Position numbers and translations under genes: made by a program. 64,000 nt of DNA, from assembly GCA_026122225.1 (NCBI GenBank), contig JANEZZ010001570.1:744001-808000 (forward strand), in the 5' to 3' direction. The stretch is from Heloderma charlesbogerti. Lineage: Eukaryota; Chordata; Lepidosauria; Squamata; Helodermatidae. This document shows positions 43,893 to 56,618 of the stretch, piece after piece; the first letter of the stretch is position 1; every line of letters begins with the position of its first letter. The notes below the pieces were generated by a model. The model did not search any database. It was not told the DNA's origin and saw only the letters and a list, made by a program, of their open reading frames with translations.

Positions 43893-44847
43893 ACATGGGC
43901 AATATAGGATCCTGCCCATCTTCTTCCCACCCCTGTTACTATTTTGAAATAGAAAGGATAATATATTTTAAAAATTAAAAATAATCTTATGAGCATCTGT
44001 AACGATGTACATATCTGACAATAAATGATGATAAAGTGAACGGCCTCAGCCCAGGTAGGCTCTTTCATGGCCACACTGTTCCAGGACAGCAGCACCTGTT
44101 TGATGCTGCCCTCATCACCTATTGCTCTCTAGGTGGTAATTTGGGGTTCCTCTGGGCTGGGCTAGGTGGACTTTGTCCCTGAGGTCCAAGCCTAGCTGCA
44201 CCACTGGCTTGGATCCTACATTTTCACTCTGCAAACAGAAGGAACTTCCATTCCTGAAAGGAGAGTTTAACTCATGGAAGGAAAATTTAGGATTCAGACC
44301 ATGGTGTGGATTGGATCCAGATTTAGGTGCATGCAACTGGGCTGGTGGAAGAAAACTTCCCCACCGCCTCCTCTCCACTGCAGCACCAGAAGCCCCCATC
44401 CCCTAATGCTACATAGAGGGTCAGGGAACCCTGCTGCCTGGGGTGAGCTGTGGTGTGTGGGAGGAGGGGAGATCCTCCCAAATTGTGAGGTGGCACCTCC
44501 CTGGATCCAACCCTATGTGTATACTTAGGGAACAATGATTCATTTCTAAAAAGATATGCCCTGGGGCTCAGGGTTTCCCTGGAAGTAAGTCTGACATCAC
44601 TGTTGTTTTTCCTGACAGAGACGGTGTGACTTCCACATAGCAGAAATTCAGTAGATGTAGTTTTTTGTGTTTTTTTCTTAGAACAGATGTGGGGAAATAT
44701 GCACAGGTTACTTTTCTGCAGGCATGCACCTGTTAAAAGCACAGTGCTTCTGTCAGGAGGGAAATATGCCAAACATACCTAGAAGTCAACTCTGGACATT
44801 CTGCCCCTAAGTATTAGTGCTGCTTAGATTGTGCCCTAACCCCTCCT

Positions 44848-44881
<34 letters not shown>

Positions 44882-45599
44882 TGTGTGTGTGTGTTTATAT
44901 AGAGAGAGAAAAGCTGCAAGCAAGTGACAGCAAGAGGCTCTGAGCCAACACACCCAAGAGGCATTGAATTCTGCATTTGGCTATTATGACAATTAAGTAA
45001 GAAAGAACATTCATGAGGTGGCACTATTCCTTTGTGCCTATAGCACAATTAGTTCAACTGATCATTAAAAATATTTATTCAGCCAGTAGCAGCCATTAAT
45101 CAAGGTTTGGCATCCATGCAGTGACTGCATAAAAATGTAAAGAACTGTACGATCAGTGCTGAACACTTTCCATAGAATGACATCTATTGTTCTACTCCTA
45201 TGCTGCCATAGTACAGAAGAGACTTTTATGAGTATAGGCAGAGGCACAGTAATAATTTTCTCTATTTATTGTAGTAACATTTGCCATTTATTGTAATTAG
45301 ATCTAAGTATCTTTTGATATGTGTTAAATATATACATTCATTCATGTTGTACCAGAGTCCAACATGAATTATTATCTTCAGCGTATTCCCATGAATATTT
45401 AGGCTTTCAGTGTTTGAGTTCTGGTTTATGTGTGAGATCAAAGAGTAAAGCTAAATACTTGGATAAAACATTAGTCTTCTCTAGCCTACACAATTATATT
45501 ATGTTTGAGTTATATAGTAGAAGAAAATTCTCCTTTAACCAGCGTGATAACTGTAAAATTGGTTCAGGTTCACTATGAGGAGCTACCTGTTAATATGGT
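43893..45599. other. No gene recognised; (CA)n/(GT)n at 44851-44894
   Basis: Unclassified. The microsatellite is a perfect CA run followed directly by a GT run, making a palindrome. Confidence 0.55.
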
Positions 45600-46510
45600 T
45601 TGCTACTAGGGGCTACAGGGTGATAGAGGAACAGTCATCCTGCCCTTACTGGCAACTGCAAGGAGGTGGCAGTAGAGAGAGGGGGGTGCCTCAGTCACTG
45701 TGTGCAAGTGCATGTGGGTAAATATCTAGAGGTCCTCCCTGATAACAGCAGCCCGCACCCATACCAGAGGATGCTAACCAATCAGCAACTGTATCTTGCA
45801 GCGCTGATTGAGGTGACCACTGTCTTCACCACTGCCTACTAACCATTACCAGTAAGCATGAGAAAGCCACTCCTATTGTACCCAGGGTTGTCTCCTCACA
45901 CCCGCTTTGGAGGAAGGAGGCCTGTGGCAGCTGCATGACCCACTGTCTTAATGCCTGGCTGCAGCCCCAGATGGAAGAAGGATGTGAGCCTTTATAAGGC
46001 TGTCCTGTCCTCTGTGCATTCTCTCTCCCTTCGGATTGGCTTCCCAATCACCCCCACCCCCAAGCAGCAGTGTGGAATTAGCTGGTTGCCCACTCCAGGG
46101 GCCAAGTAGGAATATTTGCTGATAGAATCTTTTTTGCCTACTCTACACTGTTTGGTCACGGGGTGGGTTTTGATTTAGCTAATTGGGTTAATTTAATTGG
46201 TCACAGAGTTTGGGCACCCAGCTAGGGAAATGGGCTACCCTGGAGAGCACCCTGAGGCATCTGGAAGGTCACTGGCCCATCCTGTCATTGCCAGCTGGCT
46301 CAAGAGAATGGAAGAAGGCATCACCTTGAGACCCTGTAGGCTTCAAGTCCATCAAATGTTGACCAGCAGGGATGGGCTGGAGCAACTGAGTGACCCCTCA
46401 GTCTGCCTTCATGGTGGGCAGGGGAAGAAAAGCCTGGATCTGCATTGGTTTGATCTGGTGCTTTGAGTCAGGGTGGGATTGCTCAGAGGACACCAAGGGA
46501 TGTGTAACCT
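45600..46510 (+). mobile_element. LTR-like repeat block, relative of 5012-5770
   Basis: Shares AAGCAGCAGTGTGGAATTAG-type, GGTTGCCC, GCCAAGTAGGAAT and TGCCTACTCTACACTG with the block at 5230-5340, in the same order. Upstream a TTTATAAGGCTGTCC TATA-like motif (about 45991-46005) precedes TCTCTCTCCC. No coding region. Confidence 0.45.
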
Positions 46511-47368
46511 GAACTCCCTAGGTTAAAGGGTCCACACATATCTACAGGATAGTTTCTGTTGTATATCCTTATAAAACTTAGGGCTCCTTCACACCGGGCT
46601 TTTATCCTGTGATTGAGATTTCTCCTTCACAGAAGTCTGCACGCTCTTTACATGACACACACAGTAACCCTGCCGTGACCCTCCTGCACTAAATGCCCTT
46701 TGTTCCATTTTTTAAATAGATCACAAATAATGAGCTATCAAATGACCCCGTTGTGTTCTTCTTCAGTTCCCTCCATGAAAAGAGTTAAAGCGGCAAGAAG
46801 AGGAGCGAGATCAATGAAAGATAATGGAAGTCTCAGATATGGGGAGAGGGAGGGGGGAGAGGGAGGGGGGAAGGGGAGTGCGTGTAAAGGGAGTCAGTTG
46901 TGATCCTGCATTTAAAACAGAAGCAGAAAGACCCATTTTGAATGCAGGATTTTAGGCTGGTGTAGAAATGCCCTTAATAAGGTTGTCACCTTTTAACACT
47001 GGACTAAAAAAAGGGCATTTCCATGGAGATATTCAACTCCATAAAGTTCCTAACACTATAAAGTACAATCCTCGTGATATGAAAGGTTTTTCTTAATCAT
47101 CGTTCATGTGTAGGTTCTGTGGTAGTAAAGGCTGTTTAACTGACACTGCTAAGCACACAGGTAACCAAAGTGTTGGATTTTTGTTTCTTTCTGATAATAC
47201 AATTATCAGTTGGTTAACCATGCTTTTTATTACTTGCAGACTTGCAGTTGTCATCAGCTGCTTGAGTGGCTTAAAAAAAAGATTCGGCTCAACTATCAGG
47301 TTGAACAGCTGGGAAAAAGCTAGCTCAGCCTTCCCCAGTCCTGGCCCTCCAGATGTCCACAACACCAT
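46511..47368. other. No gene recognised
   Basis: Unclassified, with a G-rich purine tract at 46840-46880 (GGGAGAGGGAGGGGGGA) that has G-quadruplex potential. Confidence 0.55.
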
Positions 47369-47376
47369 GCTGTATG

Positions 47377-48091
47377 TAGGGATGTCAGAGAATTTCTCCA
47401 CGAATCTCTGGGAGGCCAAATGCCAATGCATTCAGCCCCCCGAAATTGGTGGAGAAACGGTCTGCCCCCCCGCCCGCCCCTGGGATGGGACTTACCTTGT
47501 GTGAATGTTCCTGGCGGCGGCAGCTCCCAGCGGCGGTGCGGCGGCGGTGCGGCGGTGGCGGTGCGGCGGCCAGTCTTCCGACTGGCTGCCGCCGCCGCCA
47601 TTTCCAAGTAAAAACAACAACAACAACAAACGTGATAGGCTACGTAGAGATTTACGTAGCCTATCACGGCTAGATTTTCAAAAAACACCGTGATAGGCTA
47701 CGTAAAGATTTATGTAGCCTATCACGGCTGACTTTGGGGGGGGAAAAAAGCACGTACGCAAATGGCGGCACCCATGGGCGCCGCCATTTGTGTACGCACT
47801 TTTTTTTTTTCAAAGTCAGCCGTGATAGGCTACATAAACATTTACGTAGCCTATCACGGCTGACTGCAGGGATGCAAACGGCAGCAACTACGGCCGCTGC
47901 CATTTGCCTCCCGGCAGGACAGCAGGATTCACGGCTGGAGGGACGGGGCACCTCCCCCCCGGCCAGAATTTTGGGGGGGGAGGGATGGGGCGCCTCCCCC
48001 TCGCCCAGAATTTCAGGGGGAGGGACGGAGCGCCTCCCCCCCACTGCGAAGCAAGCTGCGGGATCAGGTAAGGGACTTTCATCCATCCTTA
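47377..48091. mobile_element. Hairpin hAT-like element, complete
   Basis: About 715 bp, TAGGGATG to CATCCTTA, exact 8-bp duplication GCTGTATG (47369-47376, 48092-48099). End A with CACGAATCTCTGGGAGG then a GCGGCGGTGCGGCGGTG run, two GATAGGCTACGTA hairpins, AAATGGCGGCACC/GGCGCCGCCATTT, one more hairpin, AACGGCAGC/GCTGCCATTT, then an End B with three ATTTTGGGG/ATTTCAGGG units and CAGGTAAGG at 48065-48073. The central GTAGTCTACG module is missing. Confidence 0.92.
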
Positions 48092-48099
48092 GCTGTATG

Positions 48100-48904
48100 G
48101 GGATGTTTGGAATTGTAGTCCAACACATCTGGAGGGTACCAGTTTGGGAAAAGCTGTGCTAGGTGGTTTACTTTGTCTCGTGTTGACTTGAACACTTGAG
48201 CAGCCCAATTCCTCCAAACCCATTCAGCTTCCCTTCCCTCACAGAAGGGGAAAAATCCCTATATTTGGGAAGTGGGATGTAAGAGATAGTGGAGGTCATG
48301 GAAGAGGGGCAGGCAGTGGAAGGCAGGAGAGTCATTTGCTGCTGGAGTATGTGTGGGTTTGAAGCCCCATGATCTCTGGCTGCAAATGACAGCTGGCTAT
48401 GCACAAGACAACCCCATGATGCTGGGCTATGCCAGACATATCTGCAGCCAGAGATTGTGGGGCTTCCAAGCTTCTCCAGCTGCAATAGCTTGAGGCAGGG
48501 TGTGAGCTCGAACTTGAGTTGAGGTGAACTCAAAAGAGGCTGTGCCCACCTCAAATTGGGTCAGCTCTAATTCTGGCAGGGCTGCTCACATTTTCAAGCA
48601 CTCTCACTTGGAATGAGTGTCCCATCTCTAATTGCCAAGCATTAAACTGAATGAGTTCAACCTACTTACAGTGCATATGTGGTTGCCCTGCACAGTGAAC
48701 AGGACAGACAGATGAGGGGGAAGAAAGAGCAGAAGAGCACATACAAGAGGGAGGAGCGCAAAACAATTCTGCCAGTGAGTGCACTGAAAGGAAAGGCCTC
48801 AGGTATAGCTTAGGTGTACAGCACCCATTAACTATGTTAGCTGCAGTAGCAAAAGAGTCACTTCTTATTTTGGGCCTCTTCTTGGCTCTCTTTAACCCTT
48901 CTAC
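48100..48904. other. No gene recognised
   Basis: Unclassified DNA. Confidence 0.5.
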
Positions 48905-48912
48905 CACATCCA

Positions 48913-49392
48913 TAGGGATGTATGGATTTTGTTTAATCCATTCCATCTCTGTTTCACTGATTGTCAAGTGCCTTTCATTCCATCACTTGGTCATTGACAG
49001 AATCAGATTTTTCCCTTTTCAGAAAAGTACACAAAAAGTCTACCACAATTCATGTAACTTCACTGGCACAAAATGTTATTTTTCTTAGCTCAGCGTACAA
49101 TCAACCAGCAGAACACACACAAAAAGAGTGCTAGACAATGGAGGCTGAAGAGAGATCAGAGATGTATAAAATGTTGTGTGTGTTTAAATGGAGTATATAT
49201 TGTGTATTTTCCAGTAACTTTTGTATTTTCATAAAACTGAATTTGCATAAATTATGGAAAGCAAGAAAATGGTCCACAAGGCCTCGGAACCTGTGCAACT
49301 CAAAAGATGCCAGTCCATTGTGGAATCTTCAGGTGAAATTCATAGAAATCTGAAGTCATTTGAATCCATTTCAGATTTCTCCAACATCCCTA
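48913..49392. mobile_element. End C type hAT-like MITE, complete
   Basis: 480 bp, TAGGGATG to CATCCCTA (49385-49392), exact 8-bp duplication CACATCCA (48905-48912, 49393-49400). AT-rich. The left end has GATTGTCAAGTGCCTTTC as at 6200 and, mirrored, 27670. It is the cleanest copy of this AT-rich family in the window. Confidence 0.92.
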
Positions 49393-49400
49393 CACATCCA

Positions 49401-52129
49401 AGCTGATCTGCTCCCTCACTTAGCTATTTATTTATTAAAATTATTTATTTATTTTAGATATTTATATTTGTTTTAGACATGTTAAGGCTGCTTCTTAGAT
49501 ATGTTAAGGCTGCTTTTCAGGACAGTGTCCTCTCAAGGTGGCTTACAGAATATAGAACACCATTTACTTATTCATTTAATTTGTATATTGGCTTTCTACC
49601 CCCCCCCCCTACAAATGGTGCCCAAGGCAGCCATAAAATCACAGTTCCAAATAATTTCCCTGCTTCAACTTCTGTTGCCCCATTCCTTGATACATCCATG
49701 GCTATCACAATGCCATTGCCCTACTAATTTCCAAGAGAACTGGAGTACTAGGACCTGCTGATTCTGCTTTGTTATCAGAGCTGTTTACCTGATGCCAATC
49801 CACAACCACTCCTCCATTTATTGTGATGTTTTTGAGCAGGCAAAATTAGGCCTGATATCCAAGGCCATGCCTGAAAAATGTGTTATCCATCAGTCTGAAT
49901 GCAGTCTGCAACAAACCATGTGCTTGACAACTCCACTGTTTTTGTAGATCTAGGGAACAAAAAAATCACACCACAACAAGAAGTTCAATAAGACCCCTCA
50001 TAGGCTGCCCTATATTCACCTTGGTAGGTCACAAATCCCTGGATTAGGTACAGATCCCTGGATTAGAATATCATTAATATCATGCCTAATCAAAAATATT
50101 GCCAAAAATTTATGGTTATCACATCAGCCCCTCTGGACTAAAATAGTGAGATATTCTTTTTCTGCTATGAAGACTAGGAGACCCTTTCAAAAATAAAATC
50201 AATCACAGACAAGGTAGAATTGAGAACAAGCCACGGAGAATTATGCCTTGGAGTGGATTCATCAAAGCTTTAATGGGTCGATATTTTTCACTTTCCAGTG
50301 TAAATGAATGAATGCCATTATCATTTGTTAGAGTAAAAAAATAGATAATTAATAGTTTTATGGCAATTCCAGGATGTGTGCATTCATGGAAACTGATCAG
50401 TAGAGTATGTAAATCACATTCTCCACATGCTATTCTTCTGCAGTGTTCAAATTCATTCTGACTAGATGCTTAAAATATGCCAGTCTAATACTTTGCTTTA
50501 GAAAAGACGCAACTAAGTTTGAAAGCAAGGCAGTGAATCTCAACATTCCTCTTAGGCAGAGCCCACTCACTTTAATGGACTACATGTAAAATAATTGGTG
50601 TGATGTCAGTGTATGTGCTAAACTAGTAAACTGAAGCCCAAATTGGTAACCCTTCCTTACCAATCACTCTTCCTTACAAAGTGGTTCAACCACATTACAG
50701 CACTGAAGGGGCATGGATGTTCATCTAGTATGTATCCAGTCCCTGCAGTGCATATGTAACTTCTGCTTCATTCTGCATAGGCCCTGCCCACAATGTTCAG
50801 GCCAAACTAAACTACATGTTACTTTAAAGAAGAAGTCAGGGCCTATGTTGTCGTCATCATCTACTACTACTACTACTACTACTACATAAAGTAGCTGCAG
50901 GGGACCCAATCTTCATTGAGAGCATAACATGGAGGAACAGGGGGACTTTAAGCCTTTGCCCCCTGTTATGGTTCCTACCCAGGTTGGGCCTCACATGCCT
51001 GCAGTTTAATTGCCATATAATGATCCACTTGCTACAAAGTGTAGTTTGGTCCTCTATCTACACTGTAAATAGTGCACTATTGACACTATTGCTGACCCCT
51101 CATTTACAGTGTTCTAATTAGCTGTGGTAGGCCTAAAATAAGCTTTGCTTTTTTTTGTAAGGTTCCGGCTTTGTTCCTATTCTGTACTTCAAATACAGTA
51201 GTTATATCGGAACTTTCATTGTTAATTTTGGGTTGTATCTCATATTAGTCCTACTTAGAGTAGACCCATTGCAATGAATGGGACTTCAGTTAGACTAACA
51301 TTGGACACAACCCATTGGATTCAACCCTTTATTTTTGTAACTTGGGAGGGAGCGGGACCACAGTTCAGCATCCTACCCCACCCAGCATGCATTCAGTTAG
51401 GGATAAGAGGATTGCCTCTTTCATTTCTTTAGCGTTCTTCTGATTCTGCTGTGTTCTGTTGTTCCTGAATTCCAGTTTATCTAGGAGAATGTCTAAAGTT
51501 AATTCCCAATTTAGAGCAAGGACAGTTTGGGATCTATATTGAGGCATCAGTAATATGCATCTATATAAATTTAACTGCTTAGTTTATTGAATCATCTGTT
51601 AAAAGGCAGTTGAATAATCAACTAAAAGTTCTTTGATCAGCTGACAGGCCTAATAAATACACACCCGAAATGTCATGCCTTTATAAAATAGATAGAATTC
51701 TAAATACTGTCTAAGCAAGTTATAATGAGCTAATTTCTGCATCCATAATGTGTCCAACACAAGTCTGTCTCAGCATGCTGGCTATTATCTTGTCAGTTTT
51801 ACTGTAAGAATTCATTCCTTGCATGTTTCTAGACAGAACATTCACAAGGCATTACTAAATAGCCATCACTTGTCAGCGGACCATAGAATGAAAACCAGGG
51901 TACTTAAAGAATGGATGAAACCATGGGTAAAACATAAGCACAAGTTAAAACTTTTCCTTGTGTGAAATCCTTCCCAATTGAGCAAGATTTGGAGAAGGTT
52001 GTCCAGGTTCATGGCTTTTGTGCTCTCTCTGTCTCTCTCTCTCTCTCTCTGTCACACACACACACACACACATCATACACACCTGAGAGCAGATACATGC
52101 CTTGTCCCAACCACAATGCTTCCAAACTG
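49401..52129. other. No gene recognised; (CTA)n at 50861-50886, (CT)n(CA)n at 52023-52076
   Basis: Long unclassified stretch. 49430-49560 carries a tail repeat (TGTCCTCTCAAGGTGGCTTA) of the type at 39840. Confidence 0.6.
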
Positions 52130-52304
52130 GAACATAAGACACAAGTCCATCTAGCTCAATATTACTTGCACTGACAGTGACTCTTCAGGGCTTCAGACAG
52201 GGTTCTTTTTCTAGCCTGACTTTGAGATGCATGTCAGGGATTGAACCTGAGAGTTTCTGCATGCAAACCATGTGCCCTGCCACAGAGCTATGGCCCCTCC
52301 TCCT
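52130..52304 (-). repeat. tRNA-derived SINE, near complete
   Basis: On the minus strand: GGGGCCATAGCTCTGTGGCA (A box), GGTTTGCATGCAGAAACTC, GGTTCAATCCC (B box), GACATGCATCTCAAAGTC, CCTGTCTGAAGCCCTGAAGA, then TATTGAGCTAGATGGAC. It contains both halves of the SINE seen separately at 15240 and 20700. Confidence 0.88.
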
Positions 52305-52675
52305 AGTGAGATAATGGGCTGATTCATCTATTGGGACAATAATAGGGTAATTCTTAGAGAAGACCTTCATTCAAGGTTCTTTGTCATTTCTATTTTCTGA
52401 AAATTTTCAGAGATTTTTATTTATTATACCGGCAATATGAGTTTATAATATATATGATATTACAAAAATCAGTATTCTATAGAATATCTAGAAATGCTGT
52501 TCATAGGCAAATAGGTAAAGTACCAAAGAAGGCCAAATAAGAATTATATTACATGTTTAACATAGTTGCGGTCTGCAAGTCTTAGGAATTCTGTAGATTT
52601 CCAAGTAAGGCTTGGGAAATATAGGAATATATTGAAGAGCATGATGTGCTTTCTCTAGGCATGATATACTATCTC
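52305..52675. other. No gene recognised
   Basis: AT-rich DNA without recognisable content. Confidence 0.5.
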
Positions 52676-53871
52676 TAGGGATGTAAGAAAAAAATATTTC
52701 AGTTTTTTATCAGGATTTACTCTGAGCAAACCATGGACTTGAATGCAATCTGGAGCCAAAGTCCATGAATTTCTGAGCTTGCAAAGTGATTCATGGACCC
52801 CCCAAAATACATTTCACAGCATGCACACATTTGAAAAATACATATGAAAAATGTGTACTTTTGAAAAATTAGGGATGTATGAAATCCCTACCTGGCTCCA
52901 TGCTGGTCAATCTGTGTGTGTGGGGGGAGGCACTCTGTCCCTTCCCCTGAAATCCTCCCAGGCCGGCTCCGCTCCACAGTGGCTCCGTGGAGCCACTGGC
53001 CAGGGCCAGCCGCAGCTGGAGTTCCGGCCGCTGCCGGGCTGCTGCGTCCTTGCAGTAAGCCATGATAGGCTACGTAAGTATTTAAGTAACCTATCATGGC
53101 AAAAGGCAGCCACACAAATGGTGGTCACTATGCCATTTGCGTGGCTGCCTTTTGCTGTGATAGGCTACGTAAATACTTATGTAGCCTATCATGGCTTACT
53201 GCAAGGACGCAAATGGTGTAGCGGCCACCATTTGCGCTCCTGCTCTTTGCCGTGATAGGCTACATAAGTATTTACGTAGCCTATCACAGCAAAAGGCAGC
53301 CACGCAAATGGCATAGTGACCACCATTTGTGTGGCTGCCTTTTGCCATGATAGGTTAATTAAATACTTATGTAGCCTATCGTGGCTTACTGCAAGGATGC
53401 AAATGGCGGCCAGTACGACGGCCACCATTTGCAGCCACAGCAGCCCAGCAATGGCCAGGAGACCAGCCAGAGCCGCCGCCACTACATCAGCCACCACTGG
53501 AGCCACAGAATCCGCCAGGTACGTCCTGTCCCAGGGGATTCCATGGGCTGGCAGGGTGGGGGAGTCTGTTCCACCATGGATTCTGGGGGGCCAGATTCTA
53601 AAGCATCTGGCCTCACTGGAGCCCATGGAGGAATTCTCTGACATCCCTATGAAAAATGCACACAAACATGCTTTAATCAATGGGAGAAAAATGTGCACAT
53701 TTCAAAGATGTGCACAATTGATGCATACATTTGGGAAAATACACATAAAAATATGCATAAATTTTCATGGGAAAAGGGGAAAAAATCACAATCTGATTTG
53801 TGACAAAATGAACTTTGATGTGGAATTTAGAGAACTTCAGCAATATCGAGTTTTGCTTGTACACATCCCTA
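52676..53871. mobile_element. End D type hAT-like MITE with nested hairpin element
   Basis: TAGGGATG at 52676 to CATCCCTA at 53871; the right end (GAACTTCAGCAATATCGAG, TTTTGCTTGTACACATC) mirrors the left end of 2940. AT-rich interior with AAATGTGCAC-like repeats. A complete hairpin element is nested at 52870-53649. I see no matching 8-bp flank (ACTATCTC, AGTGATCC). Confidence 0.65.
52870..53649. mobile_element. Hairpin hAT-like element, complete, nested
   Basis: About 780 bp, exact 8-bp duplication TGAAAAAT (52862-52869, 53650-53657). Four GATAGGCTACGTAA(A/G)TA hairpins (53063, 53157, 53258, 53347 starts), each partly degraded, alternate with AAATGGTGGTC/GTGGCTGCC palindromes (GCCACGCAAATGGC...). 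The End A side (right) has GGATTCTGGGGGGCC. Confidence 0.92.
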
Positions 53872-54602
53872 AGTGATCCTAGGAATTCAGTGGATGGGAT
53901 GGGATTAGGCAATGTTTACTAACAACGGAAGATAAGAAAAAATAAAGAAATATTCTGTATTATGTCTGATTAAATAATAATTTAATGAATAAAATAACAA
54001 TGTATTTGTAAGCACAAATGAACCAAATATTAAAACATGTCTTGTAGTGCTTTTATGAACCACAGTCTAGTCAGGATCCTCAAACATACAACATAGTTAA
54101 TTTTAGCATGAATTATTTGTTACAAATGCAAATAACAGTGTTATTGGTTACAACAAGACAACCCCGAATGGCACTTAAATTGACACTGAACATTAACACA
54201 AACCCAGGTTTGACTTTGGCCCTTAAGTTGCAATAAGGTTTCACAAAACCTTACTTGGTTTCAGTTGAAAGTTCTGTAGCACCAGGTTGGACTGGCAATT
54301 CTTTATATTTTTGGATGCCCTCTAAATGTATGAGCTTTTCCTTGCACTTCAATCTGGAATATAGTTGTTTGGGGATTTCAAGTAAGGCAAAAGAAGCTGT
54401 CACTTGTCACATTCATGACAACTGCTAATATACTATGTGTATCTCGTTGACTTCTGTGACAGTGATAGGCACAGGCATTCTGATTGTACATCCTATTTCT
54501 ACAGCTGGGTGGGTTTTATCTAGAGATGTGTTACAAATTCACTCTACCAAGTTTTTTTTTTTAATGGATTATCCAGTTCACACCTCCCAGACCCAAATGC
54601 AT
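53872..54602. other. No gene recognised
   Basis: AT-rich unclassified DNA. Confidence 0.55.
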
Positions 54603-54610
54603 TTTGTGCT

Positions 54611-55532
54611 TAGGGATGGCGAAGAATTTCTCCCCGAAACTTCGGGGGGCCGAGCGCCAACATGTTCGGCCCCCCGAACAGGTTTTGGGGAGACGTTCTC
54701 CGCACCCCCCGCACCCCCCCCGGGACGGGACTTACCTTCCCTGAATGTCCCTCCTGGCGGCGGGTCCGGCTGGCGGTTCGTCGGGTGTTCGAGCGGGGCG
54801 GGAGCGGCAGCCGGTCTTTTGACCGGCTGCCGCCCCCGCCATTGCAATAAAAGAAAAAAAAAAACAACGTCCCCTGATAGGCTACGTGACGATTCACATA
54901 GCCTATCATGGCTAGATTTGCAAAGTCAGCCGTGATAGGCTACGTGAATCGTCACGTAGCCTATCACGGGTGATTTAAAAAAAAAAAAAAAGTGTGTACG
55001 GATAATGGCGGCCCCCATAGGGAGCTGCCATTCCCGTTCCTTATTTGGTCGCTGTAGTCTACGTAAATGTTTACGTAGACTACGGCGAAAATAAGGGCAA
55101 CGCTATTTGCATTGCCCTTATTTTCGCCGTAGTCTACGTAAACATTTAAGTAGACTACAGCAACTAAATAAGGAATGCGAATGGCGGCTCCCTATGGGGG
55201 CCGCCATTCGCGTACGCGCTTTTTTTTTTTTTAAGTCACCTGTGATAGGCTACGTGATGATTCACGTAGCCTATCACGGCTGACTTTGCAGATCTAGCCG
55301 TGATAGGCTACATGAATCGTCACGTAGCCTATCAGGGGGCGTTGTTGTTTTTTTTAACTTTCGCGTTCGCGGCCGGGCGAGGCGGCAAGCCTCCTCCCTG
55401 GCCTGAATTTCGGCCGGCCCGAGGCGGGAAGCCTCCCCCCCCGGCCTGAACTTCACGGGGGGAGCAGTGAAGCGCTCCCCCCGCACCGCGAACAAGCTGC
55501 GAGAAAAGGTAAGTGACTTTCGTCCACCCCTA
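54611..55532. mobile_element. Hairpin hAT-like element, complete, GTGACGATTCAC subfamily
   Basis: About 922 bp, TAGGGATG to CACCCCTA. Flanks share TTGTGCT, offset by one base. End A left (GAAACTTCGGGGGGCC... palindrome; ACTTACCTTCCCTGAATG), GGCAGCCGGTC/GACCGGCTGCC hairpin, four GATAGGCTACGTGA hairpins, ATGGCGGCC palindromes, GTAGTCTACGTAAATG hairpins and the central AAGGGCAACGC palindrome (near 55095), End B right with AAGGTAAGT at 55506-55514. Confidence 0.9.
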
Positions 55533-55645
55533 TTGTGCTTGGAAATCCATACATTTCCAGTCTTGTGCTGTGTTCTGCAAAACAAACAAAAATGTGTTCA
55601 TCAACATGGCGTATTGGCCTCCGAGTGTAGCCAAGTCATTTGTAG

Positions 55646-56119
55646 TGTTAGAGGGGCCTAGAGATCCATAATGCTTGCTTAAGTCCATTATTGGTGCAAT
55701 TCCCATGCTAGTAAGCCTCTGAGCATGTGCAGATGAGTCAAAAGGCTGATAACAGCCTTCTTGGTGCGTTCCTTGCTGATGAGGAGAGTCTTTATCTCTG
55801 ATGTGCCTGAGAAGCAGAGTTTGTTTACCTTAAAGCTGCAGGTGGCTTTGCTTATCAACCAAGTGCCGTTGGTTGATGATGCTGAGAATGAACGCTAGGG
55901 GCACATGCTGCTGAAACGCTGCTTATTGCTAACCTATAGAGTATAAGATCCATTGGACCCAGGAGCTCGTGGTTCAGAGAAGCTGTCTGATCCAACCCTT
56001 GGGTACGCCTGCGTGCTGTAAGTTACTCAGTAAAGTCTCCCTGTAAACAAACCTTTGAGGCTGATTTGTCACTATCTTGGCACTTCTAACCTAAGAGTTC
56101 AACGCCCACGGCCGGGGCA
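55646..56119 (+). mobile_element. Solo LTR, copy 1
   Basis: Shares with 59783-60222 the start TTAGAGGGGCCTAGAGATCC, the middle CAGAGAAGCTGTCTGATCC and GCTGTAAGT...CTCA.TAAAGTCTCC, and the end CCCA.GGCC.GGGCA. Runs from TG to CA with GTATAAGATCC as TATA-like and AGTAAAGTC in the polyadenylation position. An endogenous-retrovirus LTR with no attached genes. Confidence 0.7.
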
Positions 56120-56610
56120 ACACACATGGACACATTTGAAAAATACTCAAAGAAAAATGCACACATTTCCAAAATGCACACAAACACACTTTAGTTAATG
56201 GGTGTGTCCATGTCCAAAAATGTGTATAGTTTTTAATGCACACAAAAATGCATTGACATGTGCATTCATGTGTACGTTACAAAATACATATCTATTTCTG
56301 TACGTATGTCTGTGTGTGTGTGTGTTTTAAAAAATGCAAGCTCATGTGGAAATGAGATGGAATGTGCATTACTTCAAAAAGCAGATGATCTTGGTGAGAC
56401 TGAGAGATCCATCCGTCCCTTGTTTTATCAGATGTGCTTCTCATTAGCCTTGCTTGTTGCAGCAGGTCTTTGTGGGCCTCTTTTCACTGACTCCTAGTTT
56501 GACTTTTTTGTCCTACATAGTCGGAATATGAAATATGACCCTTCTGCATCTCCAAAATATCTGCCACAAATAGCAAGAATATGATAATCACAGTCCTGGC
56601 TATGAGCAAA
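56120..56610. other. Fragment of End D type MITE interior
   Basis: AAATGCACACA and TTTGAAAAATAC words match the interior of 52676-53871. Short (GT)n at 56304-56324. Confidence 0.45.
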
Positions 56611-56618
56611 CATTTGAG

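Noticed and set aside
52130..52304. tRNA gene
   Set aside because: A and B boxes are present, but the cloverleaf is degraded and the sequence continues into a SINE body and tail.
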